Assembly: GCF_907164915.1 (NCBI RefSeq)
Contig: NC_061862.1
Span: 87,840,846-87,904,845, forward strand
Reading direction: 5' to 3'
DNA length: 64,000 nt
Origin: Impatiens glandulifera
Taxonomy: Eukaryota > Streptophyta > Magnoliopsida > Ericales > Balsaminaceae
Shown: positions 1 through 10,181 of the stretch, piece by piece
Layout: every line of letters starts with the position of its first letter
Position numbering within the stretch: the first letter of the stretch is position 1
Notes under the pieces: model-generated
What the model saw: only the letters and a program-made list of their open reading frames with translations
What the model was told of the DNA's origin: nothing
Databases searched by the model: none
Position numbers and translations under genes: made by a program

Positions 1-1136
1 GGCGGTTTCCTATATTTGTGAAACTTATTATATTTCAACCTTTTCTCTTTTCTAGATGTAGGACTATCTATACCAAATTGTTGGCAGAATTGACCTAATT
101 GTTATCTCTCACTTTGACTCTGTCTTTTAATTTGTTGGTTTAACCTTATTTCATTACATAAGGCTAGCCCTTCTTGTATACAAGTATCTATTAATACACC
201 ATATGTATAGGTTTCATATGGTATCATTGAATGACTCTTTTTGAGGTTCCTTCTAACTCTTTCATTAAATAGGCTAGGAAGGCCATCAATAAATTTTGAT
301 TTCCAATGTACATTATTGCATTCTGGTAGTTCTATTACTCTACTTAAAAAGGTATCTTTATACCATCTAAAATATGAAAGTGTCTTACACCTTAGATTTT
401 GTAATAATGTTCTAATTGTATCATTATTATCATTGAACCTTCCCGTGAAGTGCTCAATGATGTTAATTGCTAGTGTATAAACTGCATGTTCAGTTAGGCT
501 ATTGTTTTCTTGTTTTACAGTGTTAAGAATAGAATCTCTATTTTCTTGGGAAAAATAATTATCCCACCAGCCCTTTAATTGTCTAGTAAATCCAGCAACA
601 ATCATTGTTGCTATTGTTTTATCACTATTTTTACTATTTTTACAAACTGTTGAGTACATTAACATCCTATGTACTGTATTATAGATTTGTTTGTTTGAAT
701 ATCCATCAATATTCCATTCATAAATTTTGTTTCCTGAATAACTAATATCAATTATATCTGTGTATTCTTCATGTAAAACATCCATTGGTGTTGGTCTATT
801 ATAGTAAAATTTACTCTGTATAGGCTTATCAGCCCATTTATCTATTTTATTAATTTGATCTCTGTTTTTCTTGTCCAAGGTCTTAATAATTAACTTGCTA
901 AATTTTTCTTCAAGAATTTTTTCAAATTCTTGCATTGGCCTTTGTTTGAAATCAGATATGATTGGAGGTGGTTGGAAAGTTGGTAAAGCTTCTTTTTCCT
1001 TTGGGGTTATTTTTAACGTACCTAGTTTGATTTCATTTATCAATTTTATTAATTTTTCAATTTTTTTTTCCATGGATTGTAATTGTTCTCGTAGAATATT
1101 TAGGAACAGACTTGTGTAATTTTGTTGTTCAAACAT
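1..1136 (-). pseudogene. Gag/coat-like protein of a pararetrovirus-like retroelement, interrupted and cut by window edge
   Basis: Minus-strand frame starting at 1136, 344 aa to a TAA at 102-104. Beyond that stop the same frame stays open to the window edge and becomes rich in Lys, Arg and Tyr, as expected before a zinc knuckle, so the TAA looks like a nonsense mutation rather than the true end. The N-terminus (about residues 10-45) is a predicted coiled coil. A central conserved block contains WNIDGY, HRMLMYSTVCK and AGFTRQLKGWW, followed by FIDGLPSLFNERVR. These blocks resemble the coat/gag region of plant caulimovirid-type or related retroelement polyproteins (recognised by eye; no search run). 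No protease, RT or RNase H lies in the window. Another possibility is the gag of an unusual LTR element. It sits next to AT-rich DNA with no host gene. Confidence 0.5.
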
Positions 1137-1977
1137 ATTATTGATATGCTTGCATGTTATTGGGAGTGTATCATTTTCAATTAAATTTTTGTATGGCGTG
1201 AAATTTATTATTTTCTAATCTCAAATTTATTATAATTTTTTATAGAAACGTTTTTTAAATACTACTAAAATAAAATAATACAAATATGGTCATTTATTCA
1301 AAATTTTAGTTTTTTCGTTCTATTAATTTAATTTAAATTTTCCTTTTTTTTAACGTGAATTATCACATTGTCTTAAATTAGCGAAAATAATATTTGAAAA
1401 AAATATGTTTGTATTTTTTTCTCTTTTGTACATAATTATTTCATCTTCTACTATATTCTCTCAAAAATTTCGAAAACAGTTTATTATACATTAAAAGTAA
1501 AAATATTAATTAAAATATATATGAAATGTCTATTAAAAAAATAACATTGAACCATCTTTTTTATGTCAACACCATAAAACTCTTGTTTTACAACTACATG
1601 TATATTTATACTTGAGTGTTATTATATATATAATTATATTTTGGTTAAACAATAACATTAATTATTATTTTTTTATTAAAAAAAATAATAATTCAATTTT
1701 ATGATATTTTATATAAAAAATATATATTTATAATAATATTATAAATTAAATTATTAAATATTTATCAATTATTTAAAATATATCAAAATATAAAGTTAAA
1801 TATATTTTGTATTATTTATATATATATATAATCTATTTATTATATTTTGTATTATATATATAAAAATATTTAAAATATTAATATTATTCATTAAAATATA
1901 ATTTTATTTATAATTTTATTATAAAATATCTTATTGGGTTTTGTTATAGAAGAAAAAAATAATAATAAAAAAAAATT
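1137..1977. other. AT-rich non-coding stretch
   Basis: Long A/T runs and TATATA tracts. I see no gene, RNA gene or transposon terminus here. Confidence 0.6.
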
Positions 1978-2888
1978 AAAAATTCTAAATCCTTGGAGGC
2001 AGAGAATTATTGGGTTACTCTTGATTTTAAATCTGTCTTCTTTTGCTTCCAATTTTTCTTCAAATCAAGATTGAATTTTTTCCTCTAGGTCTCTCTTACA
2101 TCGTCGTCGCGTCGTCGTCGCCCACCTCCTCTTCTCGTGCTACTTATACCTAAGGAGAAATGATAGTCAATTTAAGAAAGACCTAGACCTAAGGAGAAAG
2201 GATAGACGAATTTGATGAGAAATTCATATAAAATGTGTAAAAAAAAATATTATTTTCTTTTCTAAATCTACGGAGACAGAGAACACTCGTCTTCCTCTTG
2301 ATTTCGAATCCTCGTCTTCATTTGCTTCCCATTTTTTTCAAATCAAGATCGAATATTTTCCTCTATGTCTCTCTTACGTCATCGTCGCCCTCCTCCTTTG
2401 CATCATCGTCACTCTTTTCATTCACGTCGGCGTCGCCCTCCTCATCTTCTCGTGCTACTTATACCTAAAGAGAAAGGAGTGTCGATTTAAAAAGACTTAA
2501 ACCTAAGGAGAAAGGAGAGACTGATGTAACGCAAGAATTTGATAAACCATGAGAATTTGATTAGAAATTCATATAAAATGTGTAAAAATAAAAAATTAAT
2601 TAATTTTAAATTTTAAAAAAAAACTTTTAAAAATCCATGGAGGTAGTGAATCTTTGACTTCCTTTAAATTTCGAATCCTCGTATTCATTCGCTTCCCATT
2701 TTTCTTCAAATCAAGATCGAATATATTTCTTTGGTCTCTCTTCCGTTGTCGACACCCACTTATTCTCGTGTTAACTATATCTAAGGAGAAATAAGATTTG
2801 ATTGAAGAAAGACCTAGACCTAAGGATAAAAAAGAGACTATTGTACCGCGAGAATTTAATGAGAAATTCATATAAATGTGTAAAAATT
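1978..2888. repeat. Three tandem degenerate repeat units (about 265-365 bp each)
   Basis: Units begin near 1978, 2259 and 2625. Each opens with a variant of TCCATGGAGG(C/T)AG-GAAT, continues with CTTCAAATCAAGATCGAAT and GGTCTCTCTT-C-TCGTCG, then ACCTAAGGAGAAA, and ends with GAGAAATTCATATAAAATGTG. The units differ by substitutions and indels. Unit 2 has an extra CATCATCGTC-rich segment. No coding sense is visible. The sequence resembles duplicated gene-leader DNA, but the source is unknown. Confidence 0.7.
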
Positions 2889-2952
2889 TGGTAGATATTA
2901 TCCTAAATTTTTAGTTTTAAACATCATTATATATATTATCTTCGTTCGAGCA

Positions 2953-2957
2953 ATTTG
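2953..2957. repeat. Target-site duplication (left) of copia element 1
   Basis: ATTTG immediately outside the left LTR. The identical ATTTG lies at 8182-8186 immediately outside the right LTR. Confidence 0.9.
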
Positions 2958-3463
2958 TGTTGTGTTTTTCAACAGCAAAACTATGGATCTTCTTCGAAAT
3001 CAAACCTGTAACAAATCAGTTTCCAAATCGTCTATGACGACAAATAGATTACGAAGACTGAAATAGCACAAAGCAATAAACGACAACACAATATACGTGG
3101 TTCGGTCAAAATCGACCTACGTCCACGGGAGGGATAAGTTTCACTAAATCAAAGAAATGTCAATAGTAGAAACTTATATGCCCTGCTCTCAAATGATAGA
3201 AGTGATTACACTAGGAATGATTGGACTACTCCACAATCAAAGTCTCCCCCAATCTTTCTCCCTAGATCAGCCAAAGAACAGCAAGAAGAAGAAAACCATA
3301 AAACCCTATATCTGTAATTCACTCTCTCTCAACCTTGCTCTGTTATGAGAAAAATACCCAAAAAAAGTATTTATACTCTAACCCGTTTTCATAAAAGAAA
3401 ACCCTGACCCATTTACTTGGAATTTAAAAAAACCCGCCCGCAATGGCAAAGAACACCTCAACA
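2958..3463 (-). repeat. 3' LTR of copia element 1
   Basis: Direct repeat of 7675-8181. TG...CA ends. Left boundary is fixed by the target duplication and right boundary by alignment with the other LTR and the adjacent PPT. Confidence 0.93.
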
Positions 3464-3477
3464 ATTCTCTCTCTTCC
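3464..3477 (-). other. Polypurine tract of copia element 1
   Basis: On the minus strand this reads GGAAGAGAGAGAAT directly before the 3' LTR, the expected place for the plus-strand primer of reverse transcription. Confidence 0.75.
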
Positions 3478-3509
3478 GAGCCATGGGAGAATGTTGCTAT
3501 AAACATTCA

Positions 3510-5072
3510 TCATCGTGACGCTTCTACCAGAACCATTCCGGATTTGGCACAACATATCTCATGCTTTCCTCTTGGCAAGCCCTTTGTCATCATATTTGAC
3601 CCGTTCTCATCTGTATGCACTTTCTCCAAGTATAACTCCTTCTTCTCGAGCACTTCACGGATCCAATGGTACCTTCTTTGGATGTGTTTTGAACGTGAAT
3701 GGAAACTTGGATTCTTTCTCACATGTATAGCACTTTGTGAAACACTAAACACCACAAACCTGTCTTGTGCAATGCTTATTTCTTTCAACAATTCTTTCAT
3801 CCATCTCATTTCCTTACAACATTCAGTAATGGCAATATATTCAGCTTCTGTAGTAGACAAAGCAACACATTTCTGTAGACGAGACTACCATGATACAGCT
3901 CCTCCTCCAAAAGTAAACAAATACCCTGAAGTTGATCTCATTGTGTCAATATCACCACTCATATCTAAATCAGAAAACCCTTCAACATGTGGCTTTCTAG
4001 TACCATAACACAAAGCGTATTTGGAGGTCCCTCGAAGATATCTCATTAGCCACTTAATCGCTTCACAGTGTGTCTTACCAGGATTTGAAAGAAAACGACT
4101 AAGTACTCCAACCGTATGAGCTATATCCGGTCTTATACAGACCATTGCATACATCAGACTGTCTATTGCTGAAGCATATGGAACACTGGACATTTCTTGT
4201 CTTTCCTCTTCATTCTAGGGAGACATTTTCTTGTTTATTTTCAAGTGTGTAGCCAATGGACAAGCAACTGGTTTTGCCTTGTCCATACAAAATCGTTTTA
4301 AAATCTTCTCAATATATCTCTCTTGAGACAACCATAGCCTTTTCTTCACCCGATCACGAATGACCTGCATTCTAAGAATTTGTCTTGTTTGACCCAAGTC
4401 TTTCATCTCAAAAGACTTAGCCAAATCCTTTTTCAACTTGGCAATCTTGAGTTTGTCTCTCCCAATAATCAGCATGTCATCAACATATAAGAGAAGTATA
4501 ATAAAATCATTAGAAGAAAACTTTTGTACAAAGACACAGTGATCTTTAGACGTCTTCATGTACCCATGGATGATCATGAACGACTCAAACTTAAGATACC
4601 ACTGCCTTGGTGCTTGCTTCAAACCGTGCAGACTTTTGATAAGTTTGCACACCTTGCTTTTCTCACCTTTCTTATTATAACCTTCAGGTTGCTCCATATA
4701 AACATCTTCATCCAAATCACCATGGAGAAATGTAGTCTTGACATCAAGTTGTTCAACCTCAAGATCCATACAAGCAGCTAGACTTAACACCACCCGGATA
4801 GAAGTCATCTTCACTACCGGTGAGAAAATCTCATCATAATCGATTCCATGCCTCTGGCCAAAACCTTTGACAACCAGCCTAGCCTTGTATCTTGTCTTGC
4901 TATCATCACCTTATTGCTTGATCTTGTACACCCATTTATTTTGTAATACTTTTCTGTTCTCTGGTCTTTCAACTAGATCATATGTGCCATTTTTTAGCAA
5001 TGACTTCATCTCTTCATCCATGGCAACTAGCCATTCTTCCTTATGAGCATCCTCAAGAGCCTCCTTATATCA
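3510..5072 (-). pseudogene. Copia element 1 reverse transcriptase and RNase H region, broken
   Basis: Minus-strand frame covering the RT (conserved DEIFSPVVK, QLDVKTTFLHGDL and the catalytic YVDD in LLLYVDDM) and RNase H with TTEAEYIA near 3850. In-frame stops lie at 5070-5072 (TGA), 4911-4913 (TAA), 4215-4217 (TAG) and 3882-3884 (TAG). Between the stops the frame is the same, so these are nonsense mutations in one polyprotein frame. The C-terminus at about 3510 has the usual KSGMVLVEASR-type tail just before the PPT. The protein could be made only as fragments and is not functional as it stands. Confidence 0.9.
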
Positions 5073-5621
5073 TATAGGCTCCACAAAATTGGTTAAAAGG
5101 ACATACTCTGTAGTAGAGTACTTAAAACTTGATATTTTCTCCCTAGTATACCTCTTAAGTACCTTTGTTTATTGATTATGTTGATTTTCATCTTCTTGTT
5201 GAACTTCAAAATTAGCCTCAATATTATCACCAAGATCAGTTTCTGTATCATTTCCATGGCCTACAGCTTGACCCTAAGGAACATCATCATTACTATCTGA
5301 GTCTGAAGCTACATGTGGCCTTGTCTCCTCAACATCATGAGACAACTCAAGACCAGAAAGATCACGTATGTATGCATCAAGTTTTTCACCATCTTCAAAA
5401 TTCTCAATAGTCTGATCTTCAAGGAATACCACATCTCGGCTTCTCAAAACCTTCTTGTCAACTGGGTCATAACACCTGTATCCCCACTTTTCATCACCAT
5501 ACCCCAAAAATATGCATTGCCTGGTTTTTGTATCTAGCTTAGACCTCTCATCTTTTGGAACATGCACAAAAGCTCTACAACCAAAAACACGTAAATAGTC
5601 ATAATTAACATCTTTACCTGA
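5073..5621 (-). pseudogene. Copia element 1 integrase C-terminal/linker region
   Basis: The minus frame shows the copia integrase C-terminal signature CIFLGYGDEKWGYRCYDP followed by an acidic linker before RT. Stops occur at 5274-5276 (TAG) and at the junction with the integrase core near 5620-5622 (TGA in CAESV-stop-SGKDV). This is the GKGYR-like module that follows the catalytic core in Ty1/copia polyproteins. Confidence 0.85.
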
Positions 5622-6368
5622 TCAGACGCTTTCTGCACACTTATTATTCAATGGCTTGGAGTGAGAACGGTTGATCACATACACTACAGTGCTCATGGCT
5701 TTAGCCCAGAAACTCTTAGCCAACTTGGCATGGGAGAGCATACTCCTCATCCGTTCTAACATTGTTTTGTTCATCCTCTCTGCCACACTATTTTTTTGTG
5801 GAGTCTTGGGCACAGTCTGTTCATGTCGAATACCCTGCTCTTTGCAATAATCATCAAATGAGCCTATGTACTCTCCCCCATTATCTGACCGCACCCTCAT
5901 CAGTTTTCTTCTTGTTTCTCTTTCAACCAGCTTGTGAAAGACCTCAAACTTTGCTGCAACTTCATCCTTGGATTTTATAGCATAGGCCCAAACCTTCCTA
6001 GATGCATCGTCTATGAAGGTTACAAAATAGGAAGCACCACCTATGGATTTAATCTTCATAGGACCACAAACATCTGTATGGACCAGTCCAAGGACATTCT
6101 TTTTCAATTCCACTTTCGACTTACTGAATGAAACTCTATTTTGCTTACCCTTCAAGCAATGCTCACAATTTTCAAGATGAGCATCCTTGAGATTCAGCAA
6201 CTCATTCCTCTTGATCAAAACATTCAGCCCATTTTCACTAATGTGACCTAGTCTCTTGTGCCACAACTCAGAGGATGACTCCATCAAAATAGAATATGTT
6301 GCATCATAGACAATTTTCAAATTTGTCTTGTATAAGGAACAACATTTCTTACCTCGTGAAACAACCAA
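5622..6368 (-). pseudogene. Copia element 1 GAG-pre-integrase and integrase core
   Basis: A 248-codon stretch with the HHCC-type zinc module (LWHKRLGHIS...CEHCLKGK) and the catalytic core: TDVCGPM with the first Asp, SDNGGEY with the second, and NSVAERMNKTMLERMRS with the Glu. All three DDE residues are present. A stop (TGA) near 6385 separates it from the protease part. The fragment is the best preserved segment of the element. Confidence 0.88.
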
Positions 6369-6774
6369 TGAACCCTTGCTTAGCTTTCATGCTCCACCAC
6401 TGAAAACATTATGGTAGCCCCCATCATCGAGCTTACCTGCTGAAATCAAATTCATTCTCAAATCAGGAACATGTATTACATCTCCCAATGTCAGGAAACA
6501 GCCCATGTTTGTCTCGATTCTAACATCACCAAGACCAACTATCTTGGATACGCCACTATTACCCATGCGAACCTCACCATAATCACCAGCTTTGTAGGAC
6601 TGGAAGTAACCTTTGTGTGGAGTAATATGGAATGAGGCACCTGTGTCAACAATCCATGCTGTTTCATTTGAAGATGTGCTAAGACAAGAGTTTTGACAGT
6701 TATAAGCATATGTCAGTTCACCATCTGAAGTATAAGCAGATGTATCTGACTCTGTTCTTTCTTTTCTCTAGGCT
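6369..6774 (-). pseudogene. Copia element 1 aspartic protease region
   Basis: On the minus strand near 6640-6655 the frame reads AWIVDTGASFHIT, the copia retropepsin active site (D-T-G-A). The frame differs from that of the upstream gag segment, so a frameshift lies near 6770-6850, and a TGA near 6385 ends it before the pre-integrase module. Confidence 0.85.
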
Positions 6775-7560
6775 TCACTGTACCCTTCGCTTTATCATTT
6801 TTAAATTTCCAGCACTCGTTTTTCCAGTGACCCATTTTGCCACAGTAATGGATGCACCATCCTTCTTTGGAGCTCTAGACTTGCTTTTAGATTTTCCCCT
6901 ACTTGAACCACTTCTATTATCCTTTGATCTTCCTCTATCAGCCACCAACATATCAGACTTAGAGGGTTTATCCCCCTTTCGATTCTCTTCATCAAGTAAG
7001 GAACTGGTGACAAATGCCATGTTGACTTTACCATTTGGTGTTGAGTTTCTGAGAGTGATAATAAGTGTCTCCCAACTTGCAGAAAAAGATACAAGGACTA
7101 AAAGTGCTTGCACCTCATCATCAAAGTTTATCTTCATACTACTCAACTGATTCAAAATATTTTGAAATTCATTCAAGTGCTCAGCAATTGATTTATTATC
7201 AATGTACTTCAGATTCACCAGCCTTCGTACTAGTGCTTCTTTATTCCTTATTGACCTCACAGCATAGAGAGCTTCAAGTTTGCTCCACACACCATACGTT
7301 GTAGTCTCATTCTCAACATGGTGCACAACATTTACACCAATTCAGGAACGAATAAAGCTGCAGGCCTTTCTATCTATCTTTTTCCAATCAACCTCTTTTG
7401 TAGTCACAGGTCTAACACCCTCATTTTCAATTGCTTCATTCAAATCATCTGAAACTAACAGATCACTAATCATCAGTTTCCATTGCCTGTAGTTTATACC
7501 ATTCAGACTCACCATATCAGGTCTAGATTTCCCCATTATTACTGCCTTAACAACTGACAA
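6775..7560 (-). pseudogene. Copia element 1 gag, broken
   Basis: Starts at 7560 just inside the PBS (MSVVKAVIMGK, then LNGINYRQWK as in UBN2/DUF4219 gag proteins). It is interrupted near 7330-7342 by a stop and continues with LKYIDNKSIAEHLNEFQNIL. The CCHC zinc knuckle (YCGKMGHWKNEC) is present near 6810-6850 but in another frame from the bulk of gag, with one extra residue between its first two cysteines, so a frameshift or small insertion sits at the knuckle. Basic and Ser-rich residues precede it. Confidence 0.85.
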
Positions 7561-7662
7561 AAAACCCCAGCAAAGAAACTAGTTGATCTCTTCTATGAAT
7601 TTCGCCAAATAACCAGCAGAGCACTCTGCTCCAATGTTAAAACAAATAACCAATCAATACTA

Positions 7663-7673
7663 CTCTGATACCA
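7663..7673 (-). other. Primer binding site of copia element 1 (initiator tRNA-Met)
   Basis: The minus strand reads TGGTATCAGAG one base downstream of the 5' LTR. This is the complement of the 3' end of plant initiator methionine tRNA and the usual PBS of Ty1/copia elements. It fixes the direction of the element. Confidence 0.92.
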
Positions 7674-7674
7674 T

Positions 7675-8181
7675 TGTTGGGTTTTGCAACAGCAAAACTA
7701 TGAATCTTCTTCGAAATCAAACCTGTAACAAATCAGTTTCCAAATCGTCTATGATGACAAACAGATTACGAAGACTGAAATAGCACAAAGTAATAAACGA
7801 CAGCACAATATACGTGGTTCGGTCAAAATCGACCTACGTACACGGGAGGGATAAGTTTCACTAAATCAAAGAAATGTCAATAGTAGAAATTTACATGCCT
7901 TGCTCTCAAATGAAAGAAGTTATTACACTAGGAATGATTGGACTACTCCACAATCAAAGGCCCCCCCAATCTTTCTCCCTAGATTAGCCAAAGAACAAGA
8001 AGAAGAAGAAAACCAGAAAACCTTAGATCTGTAATTCACTCTCTCTCAACATTGCTCTATTATGAGAAAAATACCCAAAAAAAGTATTTATACTCTAACC
8101 CGTTTTCATAAAAGAAAAAACTCTGACCCATTTACCCGGAATTTAAAAAACCCGCCCGTAATGGCAAGGAACACCTCAACA
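7675..8181 (-). repeat. 5' LTR of copia element 1
   Basis: Direct repeat of 2958-3463, ends TG...CA, followed by the target duplication ATTTG at 8182-8186. On the minus strand the LTR contains a TATA-like AT-rich segment near 8080-8095, which may be its promoter. Confidence 0.93.
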
Positions 8182-8186
8182 ATTTG

Positions 8187-8508
8187 TACATATATTACCC
8201 TTACTTTTACTTTTGGTCTTCCCCATCAATCACAAATTCACACACGCATTAATGCAAGGACTCACATATATCATACTACCCTTACTTTTGGCCTTCCCCA
8301 TCGACCACAAATTCACCCACTCATACCCACTACGTAGGGACTCACACCCCCATCGACCATAAATTCACCCACTCATACCCACATGCGCAATCAGGGACTC
8401 ACACATGCCATCCACATCGACCACAAATTCACCCACTCATAAACTGAGACTCGAACTCTAGTCTCTAATATGAAATGTGAACACTTCAACCATTAGACCA
8501 CTTGTGTT
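8187..8508 (-). repeat. tRNA-derived SINE-like repeat with internal minisatellite
   Basis: The minus strand has a Pol III box A (TGGTCTAATGG, 8490-8500) and a near-consensus box B (GTTCGAGTCT, 8447-8456) at tRNA-like spacing. This head is followed by a body holding about four copies of a 50-65 bp unit (rc of CATCGACCACAAATTCACCC) at about 8225, 8299, 8352 and 8415. It does not fold into a full tRNA cloverleaf that I can trace, so a SINE or tRNA-derived repeat is preferred to a functional tRNA gene. Copia element 1 inserted at or next to its distal end. Confidence 0.55.
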
Positions 8509-9664
8509 TTTTGAATTTAATTTAAAATTTTATGTATGTATAAATATTTAATTCTTGTTAATTAATAATAGATAAAATATATAATGAATAAAAGAAAATT
8601 AATTAATTAATTGATTATATGAATAATAAATATGAATAGATAGATAATAGGAAAAAAATATATTTATATAAAATTGATGATATAATATACCACATATATA
8701 GATTTTAGGAGAGAAAAACGTTTAATATTAATTTTTAAATAAATTATAATTTTTATTTTATTAAAAAAATATAAAAATTATGTGTAAGAAAATATGAAAT
8801 ATATATATATGAGGAAAAAGAAAATAAAAAATAAATTAATTATTAGTGTAATAAAACGGAAATTAATTAGGAAAGATGTATTATAAATATGAAAGAGAAA
8901 TGAATATAAAAGAGAAATTTGTAATTTTATTTTAAGTTTAATAAATCATTTAAACGTTATTATATATTATATCGTATTATTATGTATATTATATATATAT
9001 ATAAATAATATTAAATATAAGTTTATATAAAATTATTGAAGAAAAATAATATATATAATTAGGAAAGAAAATTAGTAAAATAAAATAAAAATTAATTAGA
9101 TAAGATAAATTAATAATTATGGTATGAGAGATAAATTAGTAATTATGAATAGATAATTGTGATAAGAGAGAAAAACGGTTATAAAATATAATAAGCCTAA
9201 GTGAGATGTAATGAGAGAATATCATCCTACATTTTATTTATTAAGCATTATTAGTTATATGTAGATTATGAATACCAATAGGGGTAAACTTCATTCTAAT
9301 TTGTACTATATTTGTTTACAACATTGTGTTTACAAAATTAAGAAGTAGATAAATGTAATTTTGTTTTAAATTTATAAATAAAATATTGGAATGAAAATTC
9401 AAGAATGTTTATGTTCAACATTAAATATAGAACAAATTGTTAACTTCATTCATAATGTGTTATTTTGAATGGTGCATCAACACTTTAAAAAATATGATTG
9501 CAAGATAATTGTTTTTAAGTGTTTATTTTGTTTTATTGAAAAATATAACTTGTAATATTTCAATTTTGTGTGTTAAAAAAAATCTTATAGGTTCATTAAT
9601 GGCTATATATATATGGATTATACAATACTGTGTAATTTTTTTTAGTTAACACTATTACTCACAA
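8509..9664. other. AT-rich non-coding stretch
   Basis: Mostly A/T with TATA tracts. No gene or transposon ends recognised. Confidence 0.55.
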
Positions 9665-10181
9665 CTAGTATATGTATCCCGTGCATTTGCACGATTAATA
9701 ATATAAAAAACCGTGAAAAAAATATTACGGTAAATTTTTTATGGGCGGGTCAACTCACAATCCGACCCAAGTATCAATTTACTATCACATATATCCAAAT
9801 TAACCACAGCTCTCGACCCGGCAATCCGGACACTTTAAAAATTAAGTATCATTATATATATATAGATTAGTTACTTAAAAATTTGAACTTATATTATTAA
9901 AATGTCACGCGTTTATCAAATTTTGGGTTGAATTTAAAGTATAAAGTGTTATTAGCCTAGTTAGTTAAAAGGGTTGTACTTGTTTTGTTAGGTTACAAGT
10001 TCGAACCTCGCTTATAGCATTTTTAATTTTATTTTTAACCGTTTTAAGTTTATGGGCGGGTCAACCCACAATCCGACCCAAGTATCCATTTACTCTCACA
10101 TATATTCAAATTAACCACAGCTCTCGACCCTCGGCAATCCGGACACTTTAAAAATTAAGCATCATTATATATATATATAGA
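9665..10181 (-). mobile_element. Helitron-like non-autonomous element, internally duplicated
   Basis: On the minus strand it begins A|TCTATATATATATA (10181), ends with a GC hairpin CGTGCAAATGCACG, then about 12 bases, then CTAG|T at 9665, matching the Helitron pattern (5' TC, 3' hairpin and CTRR, insertion between A and T). A module containing GTGTCCGGATTGCCG and GGGTCGGATTGTG occurs twice (9739-9866 and 10053-10181), and a related copy lies at 27124-27345. A caution: 13 bases (TTACTCACAACTA) next to the CTAG end are shared with the 27124 copy, so the true 3' boundary may be a little further out. Confidence 0.45.
9953..10017 (+). repeat. tRNA-like head (box A/box B) between the Helitron-like modules
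   Basis: TAGCCTAGTTAG followed by GTTCGAACCTC at tRNA-like spacing resembles Pol III box A and box B on the plus strand. No complete tRNA fold is apparent. It is probably a SINE head or tRNA remnant. Confidence 0.4.

Larger units (their letters stand above)
2958..8181 (-). mobile_element. Full-length Ty1/copia LTR retrotransposon (element 1), coding-defective
   Basis: The 5224-bp element is bounded by LTRs of 506 and 507 bp, both starting TGTTG and ending CAACA, and flanked by the 5-bp duplication ATTTG. A PBS lies next to the right LTR, so transcription runs on the minus strand. A purine-rich tract lies next to the left LTR. Internal order in the direction of transcription is gag, protease, integrase, RT, RNase H, which is the copia order. 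The integrase/RT sequence style recalls the Tork/Tnt1 group (inference). The LTRs differ only by scattered substitutions and small indels, implying a fairly recent insertion, yet the coding region has many nonsense and frameshift lesions. The empty site joins AT-rich DNA to the SINE-like repeat at 8187. Confidence 0.95.

Noticed and set aside
8425..8508. Functional tRNA gene on the minus strand
   Set aside because: Box A and B are present, but I cannot trace a complete cloverleaf with acceptor-stem pairing, and it is fused to a repeat body.
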